DNA of 64,000 nucleotides, taken from NCBI RefSeq assembly GCF_019399895.1, contig NC_091865.1:10111001-10175000 (forward strand), written 5' to 3'. Source of the DNA: Cardiocondyla obscurior (Eukaryota; Arthropoda; Insecta; Hymenoptera; Formicidae). The position numbers and the translations under genes were made by a program. Positions 52,585 through 64,000 of the stretch are shown here, piece by piece. A model generated the notes under the pieces. The model was not told where the DNA came from, searched no databases, and saw only the letters and a list, made by a program, of their open reading frames with translations. The number at the start of each line of letters is the position of its first letter. Within the stretch, counting starts at the first letter, position 1.

Positions 52585-55002
52585 AATTTATCTGCTTGGC
52601 ATCGTTTTGCAGAGATAGCGTGCCGCGAGAAGCGCCGGTGCGTCACTTGCCACCGACATTACGCGATCGCGAGAACCACCCTCGTAATTCTGACATTTCC
52701 GCACGACTGGCTGTACTACTCTCGCGGAACACAAAAACAGAGTTCGTGCGAGGTCGCGAGAATCCACAGCTGTTCCGCAGCAGCGGGGGGTGGTGGAATG
52801 ACAGAAGAGGCCACAGCTCGACTATCCCGAAAGGAACCTGCTTTTTCAACCGAGAAACATACGCTGCAAAGTTTTAACTTTGGGAAAGAGGCGCTACGCA
52901 CATCAATCGCCATCTTATAACCATGTATTTCTCTCCTTATAATACAGTTTATATTTATTCTGTATAAGATTCATCCTAATGGGCAAGCTCTTTTTACGAT
53001 CTTCTCGCTTTCGTTTGTTCAAAATGTCGACGATTGCACACCTCTCGCTCTGGAGAAGACGTGACGAAATTAGAATCGGGCTCTTATTTTACTCTCGCTC
53101 ATTAAATCGAAGGTCGGGTGATCTCTCATTCCGACCTTCGGCAGTTGGCATGAATGATGCTGCATCTACCTGTCGAAACCGGATGAGCTCCTTTCACGAA
53201 GAATATCCAACTCACGGTCGCGTGTGCGATCGTGCGTAAATTCCTTCGAGAGATCGTCGCGGGTTTCACGCGCAGACGCCGCGAAAGCTTTCAACTGGCG
53301 CAACAAGGGCAAGGACGTGGAAACGGAAGCGGGATTGCCGAGTCGATATCGACTCGCTTTCTCAAACAATAAAAGTTCAAAAGCGCAGCCTGTTCACGAC
53401 CACCCACAGCGAGCGCTTTATATGAAAAACCATCGCTCGAAGAAGAAAAAAAAAAAAAAGAAAAAAGACTTGGGTACTCTTTCGCAATTGATTTTCTCAC
53501 GTTTAATTGATTCCCGTACGAAATGCGGCAAAGATTGGCGACATCTGTGTTTCAATCATTGTTTATTCTATTGTAAAAGAAAAGAAAAAGAAATTTTTAT
53601 CTCGTTTTTTTGCAGTCGTGATCTGTGTGCACGTCAATTTAACCGCAGAAAGTGCAGTTAAAAGAGAGAAACAGGGCGCCGCGCTCTTAGAAAATGATTT
53701 CCCAGCCTCTTTGGCAGAGGGCGGTAACGGGGCAGGGCGGCGGTAACATGGGTCAAGAGGCGGAGGGGAACGCGGACACGCATAATCGGCATACGCAAGC
53801 GCGGTGGGAGTGAAACCGTTCGCGGGATCGGCGGCGAAGGGGCTAGCTGGCTCGCTCGGGGGGGAAAAACAGGTTCGCGACCGTTTCGCGTATCTCGCGC
53901 GACTTTGAGCGTGGTGATCGTCGACGCCAAGAATAGCATCTCGAAAGGGAGAACGATCTCGGGGTACAGTGTTCCCTCGGTCTTTTCGGCCCGTGCGCCG
54001 AGCATCGAAATAGAGAGAGAGAGAAAGAGAGAGAGATAGAGAGCGTTCCGGAAACAGAGACGTGCCGCAAGTCCGAACAACGGATCGTAAACTCGCAGTG
54101 TTCTAGGGGGGCATTGTAAATTCCACGTAATCTCGTTTACGGTTTCTTGTGCGTGCGGTGGGTGCATTGTCGTCGCTCGCGGCCAATTTAAGGTAGCTCG
54201 TGGAGCGTCTCGAAGAGCACGGCTCGTCAACAATCGCTGATAACGGCGTGAACTGACAGCTGGTGATCCGTTCTTCCCGCAGGCGGACGTCGTGACGGCA
54301 GAAGCGGGACAGCCAGCGAGAAAAAGTGTACATCTAGCGTGCGTATGCTGCAAAATCTGGAAAGGACCTCGCGAATGGGGGCACGGGTATGTTGCTAAAA
54401 CGGGAAAGAGCGCGAGCGAGAGAGACGGGTGCGAAGAGAGAGGAAAATAGTAGAATCCGCAAGACTTGCGTCAGCGTGAATAAGACGCGATTGTCACGCG
54501 CTCCCGATTCCGCTAAATCAGCAACGTTTACGTGAGAACGTGAGCTTTATATTTACGATAACGTGACGCGTTATTTCCTTCAGGTTTCTTGTGCTTTTCC
54601 TCTTAGACCGCGTCTGGTTCTCCGCTCCGACGTGAATCCGAAAAATTCGCTTAACAAAAGAGAGAAAGAGAGAGGAGAATTCGTGCCCGATCGCGATCTT
54701 CCGTTTTACGCATGTACGTGTATCGATTTACGTGCGAGTGTCCGTCTCGCGTTCGCGCGAATCGCACGCGCTTTCTTTCTCCTTCCCTTTTGTCCTCCCC
54801 CTTTTCTCTCCCCCGCGTTGCCCCAGCAAGCGTCCTCGAGCTCGCTGTAAAGTTACGCGATCGCACGATGACTCCTTCTCGTTAAACGTCATGACGTATA
54901 CGACGCGGAAACGTACGTCACATTCTTACCTTCGTCGTCCTCCGTCGCAAAAAATAAACGACTGTGTTTGCGCGCATTACGCGCCCACCAGCAGGTTGAC
55001 GT
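52585..55002. promoter_or_regulatory. Divergent promoter region of USF3 (-) and TMEM184B (+)
   Basis: The segment is CpG-rich and holds no recognisable coding exon. It should contain the 5' UTRs and start sites of both genes. Directly before the TMEM184B ATG is a possible 5' UTR acceptor (CCACCAGCAG, ending 54994). A GA-rich microsatellite is at 54011-54043, a possible GAGA-factor target by inference. Long frames here (for example 53658-54353 on the minus strand) have low-complexity sequence and no domain and are treated as chance. Confidence 0.5.
54011..54043. repeat. GA-rich microsatellite
   Basis: An interrupted GA dinucleotide array lies in the shared USF3/TMEM184B upstream region. Such tracts bind GAGA factor in flies; use here is untested. 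Confidence 0.8.
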
Positions 55003-57509
55003 ATGAATGGTGTCGGGGTAACAGGGACGCTCACCACGTTCGTGAATCCGCTTGACAAGATGTCAACAACCACCGATGTCGCCGACTTGGCAGCGGATCT
55101 CCCTAAGGAAGGGACGCCGATCTTCCTGCAGACCCGCGCGGCCCAGGTCATCGCCGGTGTATTCGTGTCCGTGGCACTTTTCCTCACTTGCCAACAGGTA
55201 AAACTGTCGATCGAGTACATGTGTCGAAAGATGCAACAAGAAGCATGTGATCGGGAACGATATAATTTTTTTATTTTCATTGTTTATAGATCTACCAACA
55301 TCTGAGGTGGTACACGAATCCCACGGAACAGAGATGGATAGTACGAATTTTATTTATTGTTCCCATCTACGCCATTTACTCTTGGATCTCTCTACTGTTC
55401 TTTAACAGCGAGAGCTACTACGTTTACTTCTTCACGGTGCGGGACTGTTACGAGGCGTTTGTTATATATAACTTTCTATCGCTGTGCTACGAGTACCTAG
55501 GCGGTGAAGGCAACATAATGTCCGAAATCAGGGGCAAGCCGATACGCTCTAGCTGTCTGTACGGCACCTGTTGCCTGGTTGGGAAAACTTATACCATCGG
55601 TTTCTTAAGATTCTGCAAGCAAGCCACTTTGCAATTCTGCTTAGTTAAACCAGTGATGGCATTTGTCATCATATTTCTACAAGCCTTTGGTCATTATAGA
55701 GATGGAGATTGGTCACCTGACGGTGGTTACATTTACATTACGATAATTTACAATATCAGCGTGTCGCTTGCACTTTATGGGCTATTTCTGTTCTATTTTG
55801 CAACAAGAGATCTACTGACACCATTCGAGCCTGTGCTCAAATTTTGTACAGTGAAGAGCGTCATCTTTTTGTCATTTTGGCAAGGTAATATCTAAAATTA
55901 AGCCTTTATAAATATTTGCGTCAAGTTGCACAAGTAATAATTAAAACGGATTTTTTTTTTTTTATTTAGGAGTTCTGCTAGCTATCTTGGAAAAGGCAAA
56001 TGTTATTTCGCCCGTTATAAACAGTTTGGGTCAATCAACGAGCGCTGGTACAGTCTCCGCCGGTTACCAAAATTTTCTCATTTGTATCGAGATGTTATTT
56101 GCTGCTGTAGCTTTACGTTACGCGTTCCCGTACCAAGTATACGCAGCTGGCTGTGTGACTGATTCCAGGGGTAGAAGCGTGACGATGCAAAGCATCAGTA
56201 GCAGTTTGAAAGTATGTATAAATTTTTTTTTTTTTAATACTTTACTTTTCCCTGTTAATTTAAGTTAATATTCTGTTCGTCAATAATAATTTTATAGGAA
56301 ACGATGAATCCGAAAGATATTATGACCGATGCCATCCATAATTTCCATCCACAGTATCAGCAATACACCCAATATAGCGCAGGTATGTCTCGTATTAATT
56401 TTTATTAAAAAAATTTTTTTTTTATCTACTATATAATTATTTATTAATGCATATAATTTTTTTTTATATTTTATATATTTACGAATTGCCCAATTTTCAT
56501 ACAGCATGGCATAGTTATGCGATAAATGATTTGTCTCGTTAATTTTCTTTTTGTATACATGTTATCTCATACAGAATTACTTTTCATGCATTCATAAGAA
56601 AATGTCATGTTAAAAAAGGCTGTGATACTGAATGTTCTAGTTATTGAGCAAGATTATTCGACATGTAATGCCAATAATAATAATTACACAAGACACACGT
56701 TTCATTTAAGATTGCAAACGCTTTAGTTACAGCTTTGGCGCTTTTGTATATAATTTATATTTCACTTGTACTTCCTGACACTTCACTGCTGACCAATATA
56801 GGCACCTATATATTAATAATATATTATTATTAATCCACTTACACGCGTATATAAAGCAAACTTCACGCAAATTTCAAACAAATTCAAAATCACGGATAGT
56901 ATAGAAAATTTGCTTTCGAAAATAGTCTACTACTAATATAATATTTATCATTCTATATACTTGTATAAAAAATTAATTACATAAATTCTCCTTAATATGT
57001 GCCGGTTTGTTAAATTCAAACAATTACTTTGAAGGCACTTTTGTTTGCTGTTTTTCAGACGTTAATACCAACTTGCCGTACGAAAAGCTATGACACAGTG
57101 AGGCGTCACTTTTTTAATTTCAAGAAATTGGACATCGAGCTTTATGCGCGACTTTAAATGAGGATCGAAAGATATATGATACAGCACTATACTTTGCTTA
57201 CGGAATTACACAATGCCTTAGAGATCGGTATCTGTCCTCAAAGGGTCAATATAAATGAATTCTTCGCTGAAATTACAAAATAAGGGTTGTACTTAATATA
57301 CTACCGATATATACGTATTATATGCATATAAGACCCATCTTTTACGATTAACAAACTGCTGTAAGATAGAATTAAGCACTTAACATAAGAGGAGCATTTA
57401 AAAAAGAAAAAGGAAGAAAAAAGAAAGGGGAAAGGGAAAAGTGGCGTATTTCTATAGCGTTCCTCTATAATGTAAATGATAATTAAGTATTGACCACTAT
57501 CACATATCG

Positions 57510-57541
<32 letters not shown>

Positions 57542-58704
57542 TTTCTACAACTGTCAACTCGATTTTATGGCTTTTATTTTATATTCCTATCACACGGTAC
57601 AATGTAGCATGCGAATATAAGGTATGAAATGGCCGGGCATGTAAAGCACGTCATATCCTCTTTCCCAATAGTACAGCATACATTTTCAGTGGCAAAATTA
57701 TCACAATCTTAGCTGCTTGCGACTTTTATTTTTTATAATACAATAATAATATGCATGAATCGTTTATATTACGATTATGTCGTATAATATACAATTATTT
57801 ATTTATTTTTTTTTGCACTTTTGTATTACACGTATACATATAAGAATTCGAACTTTGTTGCTCTGATTAAATCTCTCGAGCAATTTAACACGTTCGCTAC
57901 GTCATTACGCGATTGGAAATTTACTTGAATAAACTTTTTAATAGATATATTCACAGCATTGCTTCCCATTGCATATAAATGAACTAAACGAGCAACTCAA
58001 TATCATACATAAAATGTATCACATATGTAACGTTATAAAGTTGTGTTATATATGAATCATTCTTTGATACGAATCAATACATCACACAGATATGACGTTG
58101 ATAGCAAACGATTAATAATAATCGCTATTGGTAGTCGATACGATTCTAATCTGTTTTATTCCTTCGTAAGCGTTATTGATATGTTTCAAAGTTTGAAATC
58201 ATTAAAACCTTATTAAATTTGGAATTTGGATATAAAACTTGGATTTTTATAAATAACGAGTAAAATTCTTTATAGCGTAGGAAACAACTCAAATTGAATC
58301 CTTGATTTTTTAAACGCGTAGTTTCAGAGCAAGAAATGTTCGAAATGTAGATGTGACATTTCGGAAAGGATATATTTGGTCACAACTTTACAATCGCGTT
58401 CAGTTGATATAAAAAGTAGGCGCGAGTAAGCCGTGCATTGTATGCATTTTGGCGCATTTGTTAGGCAAGAGACATGTGTATACCTTGTGTGTTCGTTCAC
58501 TGTAATGTAATAATAATGTAACAATTAGGAGGCCCGAAAGGACAGCGTGGTATGCGAGTATCCAGCTACGATCCGGATGATCCGCAAAACATGCCAGTGC
58601 CACCACCGCAAAGGCGAAATACTTCTCACCAACGCGTCGCTACAATTTCACAAAATTATAATGAAAAAACGATGTTATTGAGTAGCGACGATGAATTTCA
58701 ATAA
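55003..58704 (+). CDS. TMEM184B: Transmembrane protein 184B
   Basis: The protein belongs to the TMEM184/OST-alpha family (Solute_trans_a fold), a seven-helix endosomal/lysosomal membrane protein linked in animals to neuronal maintenance. Exons are 55003-55197, 55290-55884, 55970-56211, 56298-56382 and 58529-58704, in frame, giving 430 aa (human 407). Hydrophobic segments include about 46-65 (VIAGVFVSVALFLTC), 82-105, 110-135, 165-190, 200-225, 240-262 and 285-305. Strong family blocks are IYQHLRWYTNPTEQRWIVRI, YEYLGGEGNIMSEIRGKPI, ETMNPKDIMTDAIHNFHP and the C-terminal NEKTMLLSSDDEF, almost identical to human. The start may be the Met at 55003 or Met-20. The last intron is 2.1 kb and contains a candidate alternative terminal exon. 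It is divergent from USF3 and convergent with the SRA gene. Confidence 0.95.
56383..58528 (+). other. TMEM184B: Long last intron of TMEM184B
   Basis: AT-rich intron with a GTATGT donor and an ACAATTAG acceptor. It contains a candidate alternative terminal exon (57059-57093), an AATAAA at 57929-57934 that could end a short transcript, and a TA/T-rich tract at about 57510-57545. Nothing else is recognisable. Confidence 0.7.
57059..57093 (+). CDS. TMEM184B: Candidate alternative last exon of TMEM184B
   Basis: A pyrimidine-rich acceptor (GCTGTTTTTCAG) opens a frame in the phase required by the preceding exon (phase 1). It reads DVNTNLPYEKL and then TGA. Splicing from 56382 to here would replace the conserved NEKTMLLSSDDEF tail with an 11-residue tail and use the poly(A) signal near 57929. 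The acceptor is better than that of the canonical last exon. Transcript support is unknown. Confidence 0.4.
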
Positions 58705-60160
58705 GGCACACGGACGTTTCGGGGAAAATGTGATTTACGAGAATCGTATCGACAAACATACATTACAACGCGAGACTTCCATAAGCTACTTTTAGATACA
58801 TACTTTCAAGGGATGGGAGAGAAGAAGGAATGTAAAAGAAAAGCTATGTTATTGACAAAAAACTTACGCGATGCGAGTTTAATTAGGTAAGAACGTTCTC
58901 GTGGACCTTATAAAAAATTGAACACACGATAAATCTCACGCGGAGAGGAAGGAGGACATAAGAGTGCATTGCATTTCACTGTAATAGTTCCATAATGTTA
59001 CATCCATGTTAATATATGTATTATGTTATAACATACAAGTAAAGAAATAGTATAGAATATATTTATTTTATTATGCTGACGTGTTTGAGGCAGTGTTCTT
59101 TGTACATCCGTGGCTCTACGACACTGCAAAAGGTATTAACTGCACGATAATGCTTACTCTTTGTAACGGATAAGTAAAAAATAATTGTATAGTACTTAAT
59201 TTCACGCGCGGTACCACGAGCTCCTCGGAGTACAGTTCGTACGTAAGCGACGACACTTGTTTACACTTTTGTATCTGTTTTTCATTTACGCGTTGCATTT
59301 AACAAACTTTGACTTACGCAAGATCTCGCATCCGTACTTCGTACAGGAAACCACTTGCGAGTCACAGAAATATTTGCGTCCTTCTCTAATAAATCCTGTT
59401 GCGGAATTTTTTTCGGTCTCTAACGAAACCCGTGCGTGTATATATGTTACCGAGGTAGATTAAATCTGGAAATGCGGAGAAGTTGTCAAGTATTCCTTCT
59501 CGACGGAAGCCTTTCAATGTAAAAGAAAAAAAAAGAAAAGTAAATTAAGAACAATTATACGCGCAAGGAATGGACGATCGATGAACATCGTGTCAGATAT
59601 AAATAAACATTTGGTATTCGGTGTCTTATGTGTACAACTGTGTATAATCCTTATATTTTTTTTAAGGGACGATCAGAGCTGACAAAGATCTATTTTATAT
59701 GACAACACGTTGTGCCGAAATTCTTCGTCGCCGTTTAAGAACGAGGTAAACGTGTAAATCTATGAACAATTTTATTGTCCTATTACATCTCGTAATAAAA
59801 ATAAGACACAACTTACATGAATAGAACATTATTTATTTACAAATAAAACATCTGTTAATAATACCTCACATATAGAAAATATACATATATATATAATATA
59901 TATATATAAGAAGTTTCAATTAGACAATTAACTGTCGATGCTTTCTTTTTCTTAAAAATATATTAGTCAACTCGAATACCATATTATTATTGTTAGAAGA
60001 ATAATTTAGAATGTTATTAACAGCCTTTACTTTTTGGCAAAAAAAAAAAAATAAAGATATAATATTGTACATGATTGGATAAAACGGTTCATTTTTCAGA
60101 TCACAATAGCGAAAAAGCACCATCCCTGTTCAAATTTGTCGATTTATTACAATCTATCGA
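58705..60160. terminator. Tail-to-tail 3' UTRs of TMEM184B (+) and the SRA gene (-)
   Basis: The plus-strand AATAAA at 59602-59607 is followed within 15-35 bases by GT-rich sequence (GGTGTCTTATGTGTAC), a good cleavage context for TMEM184B with an approximately 0.9-kb 3' UTR. On the minus strand an AATAAA lies at about 59832-59837, about 325 bases after the SRA stop. The two 3' ends are thus about 200 bp apart. A TA microsatellite is at about 59885-59910. No other gene is visible. Confidence 0.65.
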
Positions 60161-63100
60161 CTACCAACCGATCCAGTATGATCTATTATTTGTCACAATC
60201 TTTTTCCAGCCATGCCAAGGAGATTCCAAGTTTTCATGCAAAGGTAATATTTTCGATTGTACTCCTTTTAATGTAGATTTCATCGAAGTGCTCGCGATCG
60301 CTGATTGTTTCTCGTTATCATCGTCATTATTATAGTTATCGTCATCGTCTTCGTCATCTTCGTCGTCGTCTTCTTCCTCTTCTATATCTTGATACTGTAA
60401 TTCATCGTCCATATAACCGACTATATTGTTATCTTCATTATTAGCATATTTGTGATACTGCTCGGCGACGTCGCGCTTCGCCACCTTGCTTGTAGTTACC
60501 AGCGTGTTCTGAATAACTTTCAAGTCACGGGCGAGCAAGGGAGATCGTGGTTTAATTATCGGCTTAAAGCCGATCGATCTAAGTCGTGCGATACGTAATT
60601 CGCTGTCAAATGCGTTTACTGGGACAAAAGCCGACGCTCTATCCTGCAAAGAGTCTGTATAATCCTCGTCGCTTTTAGGACTCGCGTTATCTTCCTCGGG
60701 ATTAGAAGCAGTGCAGATTCGCGACATTTGATAAATTTGGGACTCTTGATCTGGCACATCTAATATAGATTCTTTCAATTTATCCCATTCCATCCTCAAA
60801 ATAGCTCTCTGGTCGTTTAATTGTCCAATAACGTAAACCTCCGGATTATCGGAGACAAGTTTACATTGCGTAGTCGCGTCTACTGTGCTAGGTTTTTTAT
60901 CTTGTTTTTTCCGAAAACAGTGTAAACGTGTTGTTCGAACCGCACGAGGCGATAGAGGGATTGTTCGTGTCAGTTTTCTTCGAAGATTTCTATCGAGAGT
61001 AGTTTTGGTAACATTGTGGTCGGTTTTTACAGTTTCATTCTCTTTCTTCTGATTGTTAGCATTATTGTTGTGATTGTTGCAATTTTCATTATTATGATTA
61101 CTAGGATTGTTCCTGAGATTTTTTTGCTTTCCAATGGAATTGTTAATGTTTTTATTGTTGACGTGCATAGTACTGGTCATTCTATACTTGTCTTTATTTT
61201 GTTTCTCCGCGGTACGTTGGCGACTAACTTTAACCAGTTTGCTTTTTCGTTCAAAACTAGACTTGTATCGCTTGTTTGGTAAACGTATTACGGTATTAAA
61301 GGTATTACAAGATTTCGCATACGCATTATTTTTATATCGTAATCTCCTATTTCTCGGTCCGCGTTTTACAGGACCAAAATTAGCATCTATTAGCAAGTTA
61401 GCAATTTCTCTATCTCGTTTCTTGTTCTTTTTGATCGATGAATTAGGAAATTCTGGTTTTTTTATCAAGACGGTGCTCTTATCAGTTCGCAAACGAGTTT
61501 TTATGTCGTACGAGCTGCGAGTATGTTGCGCTATGGTCTGAAGCGAAGTCTGCACACGAAGTGGTGATAAGTACTTGTTGTTCTTCTTAGATACATTATT
61601 CCGGTCACTTCTCCTAACGTTATTATTACATTTCTGGTTAACGTCATTACAGGATTGATGATCCATCCCGGGTAACAACTTTTCTAACTTTTCTTCGTCT
61701 GCTTGCTTTGCCACTTTCCAAAATAATTTTCCAGATTTTGAATATTTACAATATCTTCTGTTATCCAAACACGCCACATTTTCTTTTATATTATCTGCTT
61801 CCTTCTGCCTTTTTCTAAGACTTGTTCTCGTCGATACGTGCCTTTTGCTCTTAGATTCCGGAGTTTCATCTCTTTTCGACTCATTCCACATTGCACATTC
61901 TTCAACCGTTAAACCTATTACATTTTCAATTAATAATTTAGATAAAGGATGGTGAATCTCGTTATTGATCAAGTTTAAGATTTTGTCTGGCGTCAAAGAA
62001 TCTAAGGATTTGATGTCTTGAGCACAGAGCGATTCGCTCGATGTATTTAAAGAGTCGTTACGTTCAGGTATTTTTTCATGCGTTACGATCAAATCCCTCG
62101 ACAATTCATTACTGGGATATTGCTGTGCCGTTTCGTTAGTGATGTTAGTATTTAAATTTTGTACATCTTGAATATTTTCATGCTGTTCTTTGCGCTCGAT
62201 CGCATTCGTATCATTCATGAAAGAACTTAACGGCGAAGATACAGAGAACGAATGTTTTGACAAGTGTATAACATCTGACGTTAAATTTTCTCTATGTTTA
62301 TTCAATGAAAAAGCATTTATGTTGTTAGTCGCAAATTGCCCGTTGCAAGATATTTTTTCACTCGATTGAGAATGAATTTGCACCTTGTCTGCACTCGCTT
62401 TCTCGACGAGCTTACTGTCTTCCTTCGGCGTCAAGCGATTACTTTCCACGTCTAATGCCGTGCGAATTGAAATGTCGATCGGTTTGGAAGGTTTCTGCAA
62501 CATCGTTGAAACGCTCTTTTTCGTATCTTGTAAATTGTGCGATGACTCGTACAAGCCCATGCGTATCGAGATGTTTGTACTGTGGGTTTTAGTTGCCGCA
62601 CCAAGGCACAGCAACTTTTGATCAGGTACAGAAATTGATAACACACTTTCTGTGTTATTCGGTAGTTTCTTAAAGACATGACGTGTAACGATAGAACTCT
62701 CAGGTGCGGACCGTCTGTTCGTGTCGATCGACGGTATCGTTTTCACGACCGATAGACTTTCTTGACTGCTTCCATGACTGAGTTTTCGCTTTCTGCAGGG
62801 AACACTGACGTTATTCGAACTTTTTCTCAAATCATATGTATTTGGTTGATTTAATTTCGTCAATGGGATGTAACGTCGCAAGGAAGACAGTTCCTTCGAA
62901 CCTTTACTGCCCCAGCTTGGCGATTCCTGATTAGGAAGGCGCATCAAGGCGAATTTGTTGTACTTTGTACCATCTAAATCTGTGGCAATCCAATAGCTTA
63001 TGACTGCATAGAGCCCGTCATACCTGTATCCTGTGTTAGGCGCTATATTATCTTGCAGATTGTAGCTTCTTATTAATCTCAGTGGTATCTGATTTTCATA

Positions 63101-63828
63101 GTTGTGAATAAATGGATCTGTAAACGTTTGTTCTTCTTGATATACCTGGCCTGTAAGTGTGAGATAATCACCGAAATCCACATCTTTATTCACATTGGTA
63201 TGAGAGGTACATAAAGAACTAACACCAAACAGTCCCTCATGTATGTCTGCATCAAAGGGTTCATGTACTCTATCCCTGGAGCAGTCCATGCGTATGCCCC
63301 ACCACGATCCAGGTGGAAATCCCAAAATTGGACCATACCAACATTTTGATACCTTAAGAAATATATAAAATCATGTATCTATTGTATAAAATATCACTAT
63401 TGATTAAAGGATCAGGAACAAATTTGATACATACATGATTGTTATGTGATATGCTCAATTTGTCCAAAGATTTCAGCGAATTTGTTTCAATTGCCTGGTT
63501 GAGCTTACTAAATAGTTTGTTTAGATCTTGTCTAATTCGACTTTTTCCCTAAAGAAAAAAGAAAACGAAATGACCATGTAAACAGCGATGAGCTAACAAG
63601 CGCGTTACATGGAAAACTGTAAGTACAACAAAAACGGGACGGAGCAGGGACAAACGCCGATAATTCCTCGACGGAGAAGAGAATTGTACTAAATCGTGGA
63701 TGGAAGGAGGGCCTATCCGTGTGGTGAAATACCTGGTTCTTAATTCGCGCCTCACGCAGTCTCTTCTCGTTCTGTTGAATCGTGTTCGCGCATACGGTTC
63801 TCGAGGCGTCACTGCTAGCCCTTGCCAT
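60161..63828 (-). CDS. Long SRA/YDG-domain protein, UHRF1-related but without RING
   Basis: Exons 63828-63733, 63548-63435 and 63352-60161 join in phase 0, giving 1133 aa. Residues about 75-215 are an SRA (YDG) domain: YGPILGFPPGSWWGIRMDCS, VHEPFDADIH, the DVDFGDYLTLTG turn, RLIRSYN, and the diagnostic GYRYDGLYAVISYW. In UHRF1 this domain flips out 5-methylcytosine. Here the two pocket tyrosines are Val-124 and Leu-136, and the region holding the NKR finger is deleted. Residues equivalent to Asp469 and Thr479 remain (Asp-127, Thr-137). The segment before the domain (EKRLREARIKNQ) resembles the PHD-SRA linker of UHRF1. UBL, Tudor, PHD and RING are all absent. Residues about 220-1133 are Lys/Arg/Asn-rich disorder with an acidic run near 1065-1095 and a tryptophan-rich end (SPWHGWKKI, SYWIGW). 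Function is unknown: DNA or chromatin binding is possible, methyl-C reading unlikely. Confidence 0.85.
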
Positions 63829-64000
63829 TGTCACAAACGACGGGGATGACACGGATCAAGTCGACGAGCCACGCTAGGACGCGTTCCACAAGCGAGACAG
63901 CACGCTCTCCATTCAGATCCCGATCGTCCGTCCCCGCAGGAATGCAAATGGCCGCTATCGCGGCCGCCTCGTCCCGTCGATAGCCGCTCCGCGATAACTT
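63829..64000. promoter_or_regulatory. CpG-rich 5' flank of the SRA gene
   Basis: A GC- and CpG-rich segment lies directly upstream of the SRA start codon and presumably holds its start site. It may be shared with a gene to the right. A 12-codon plus-strand frame at 63949 is too short to count. Confidence 0.4.

Noticed and set aside
53658..54353. 231-codon minus-strand open frame
   Set aside because: It lies in the CpG-rich divergent promoter region, runs through a GA microsatellite, has a low-complexity Ser/Arg/Leu peptide and no domain. It is best explained as a chance frame.
61107..61541. 144-codon plus-strand frame with hydrophobic stretches
   Set aside because: Antisense shadow of the Lys/Asn-rich region of the SRA protein; its hydrophobicity is the complement of Lys/Asn/Glu codons.
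63949..63984. Short plus-strand frame MAAIAAASSRR at the right edge
   Set aside because: Only 11 codons before a stop, in CpG-rich promoter-like DNA.
1..64000. tRNA genes, rRNA, conserved microRNAs (let-7, miR-1, miR-9, miR-184, bantam and others) and CRISPR arrays
   Set aside because: Visual search for T-loop signatures, well-known mature miRNA sequences and regularly spaced repeats found none. A covariance-model scan would be decisive.

Overview
The window is arthropod nuclear DNA, most probably from a hymenopteran insect and perhaps an ant. That placement is inferred from the gene content, the spliced genes with mostly short introns, the CpG-rich intergenic DNA, and an SRA/YDG (UHRF-type) protein, a family lost in flies. 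No species-level assignment is possible from sequence alone.

Layout. (1) 1-1283: one or two small minus-strand genes of unknown function at the left edge; the first runs off the window. (2) About 1.3-38 kb: a long, CpG-rich stretch with homopolymer runs and microsatellites and no recognisable protein gene. It holds a few exon-like segments with good splice sites (7439-7551, 7648-7691, about 36.80-36.88 kb), two pairs of diverged local duplications and a perfect 20-bp palindrome. It could be intergenic DNA, long introns or non-coding transcripts. (3) 39-60 kb and on to the right edge: five well-supported genes in alternating orientation. These are NAC-alpha (minus), the nucleoporin NUP42 (plus), the giant bHLH protein USF3 (minus), TMEM184B (plus) and a long SRA-domain protein (minus). 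NAC-alpha/NUP42 and USF3/TMEM184B are head-to-head pairs. NUP42/USF3 and TMEM184B/SRA are tail-to-tail pairs.

I rebuilt exon structures by following reading frame and splice sites. All five main models close in frame: NAC-alpha 214 aa, NUP42 650 aa, USF3 2349 aa, TMEM184B 430 aa, SRA protein 1133 aa. USF3 needs a GC-AG final intron to reach its natural C-terminus. One USF3 intron carries a 134-bp TTAA-flanked piggyBac-type MITE. TMEM184B has a candidate alternative last exon.

The genes do not form one pathway. NAC-alpha (nascent chains at the ribosome) and NUP42 (mRNA export with Gle1) are housekeeping genes. USF3 is a transcription regulator, and TMEM184B is an endosomal membrane protein. 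The most unusual item is the SRA protein. It has a UHRF1-like SRA fold signature but no UBL, Tudor, PHD or RING, it has lost the base-flipping aromatic residues and the NKR finger, and it carries an approximately 900-residue basic/acidic disordered tail.
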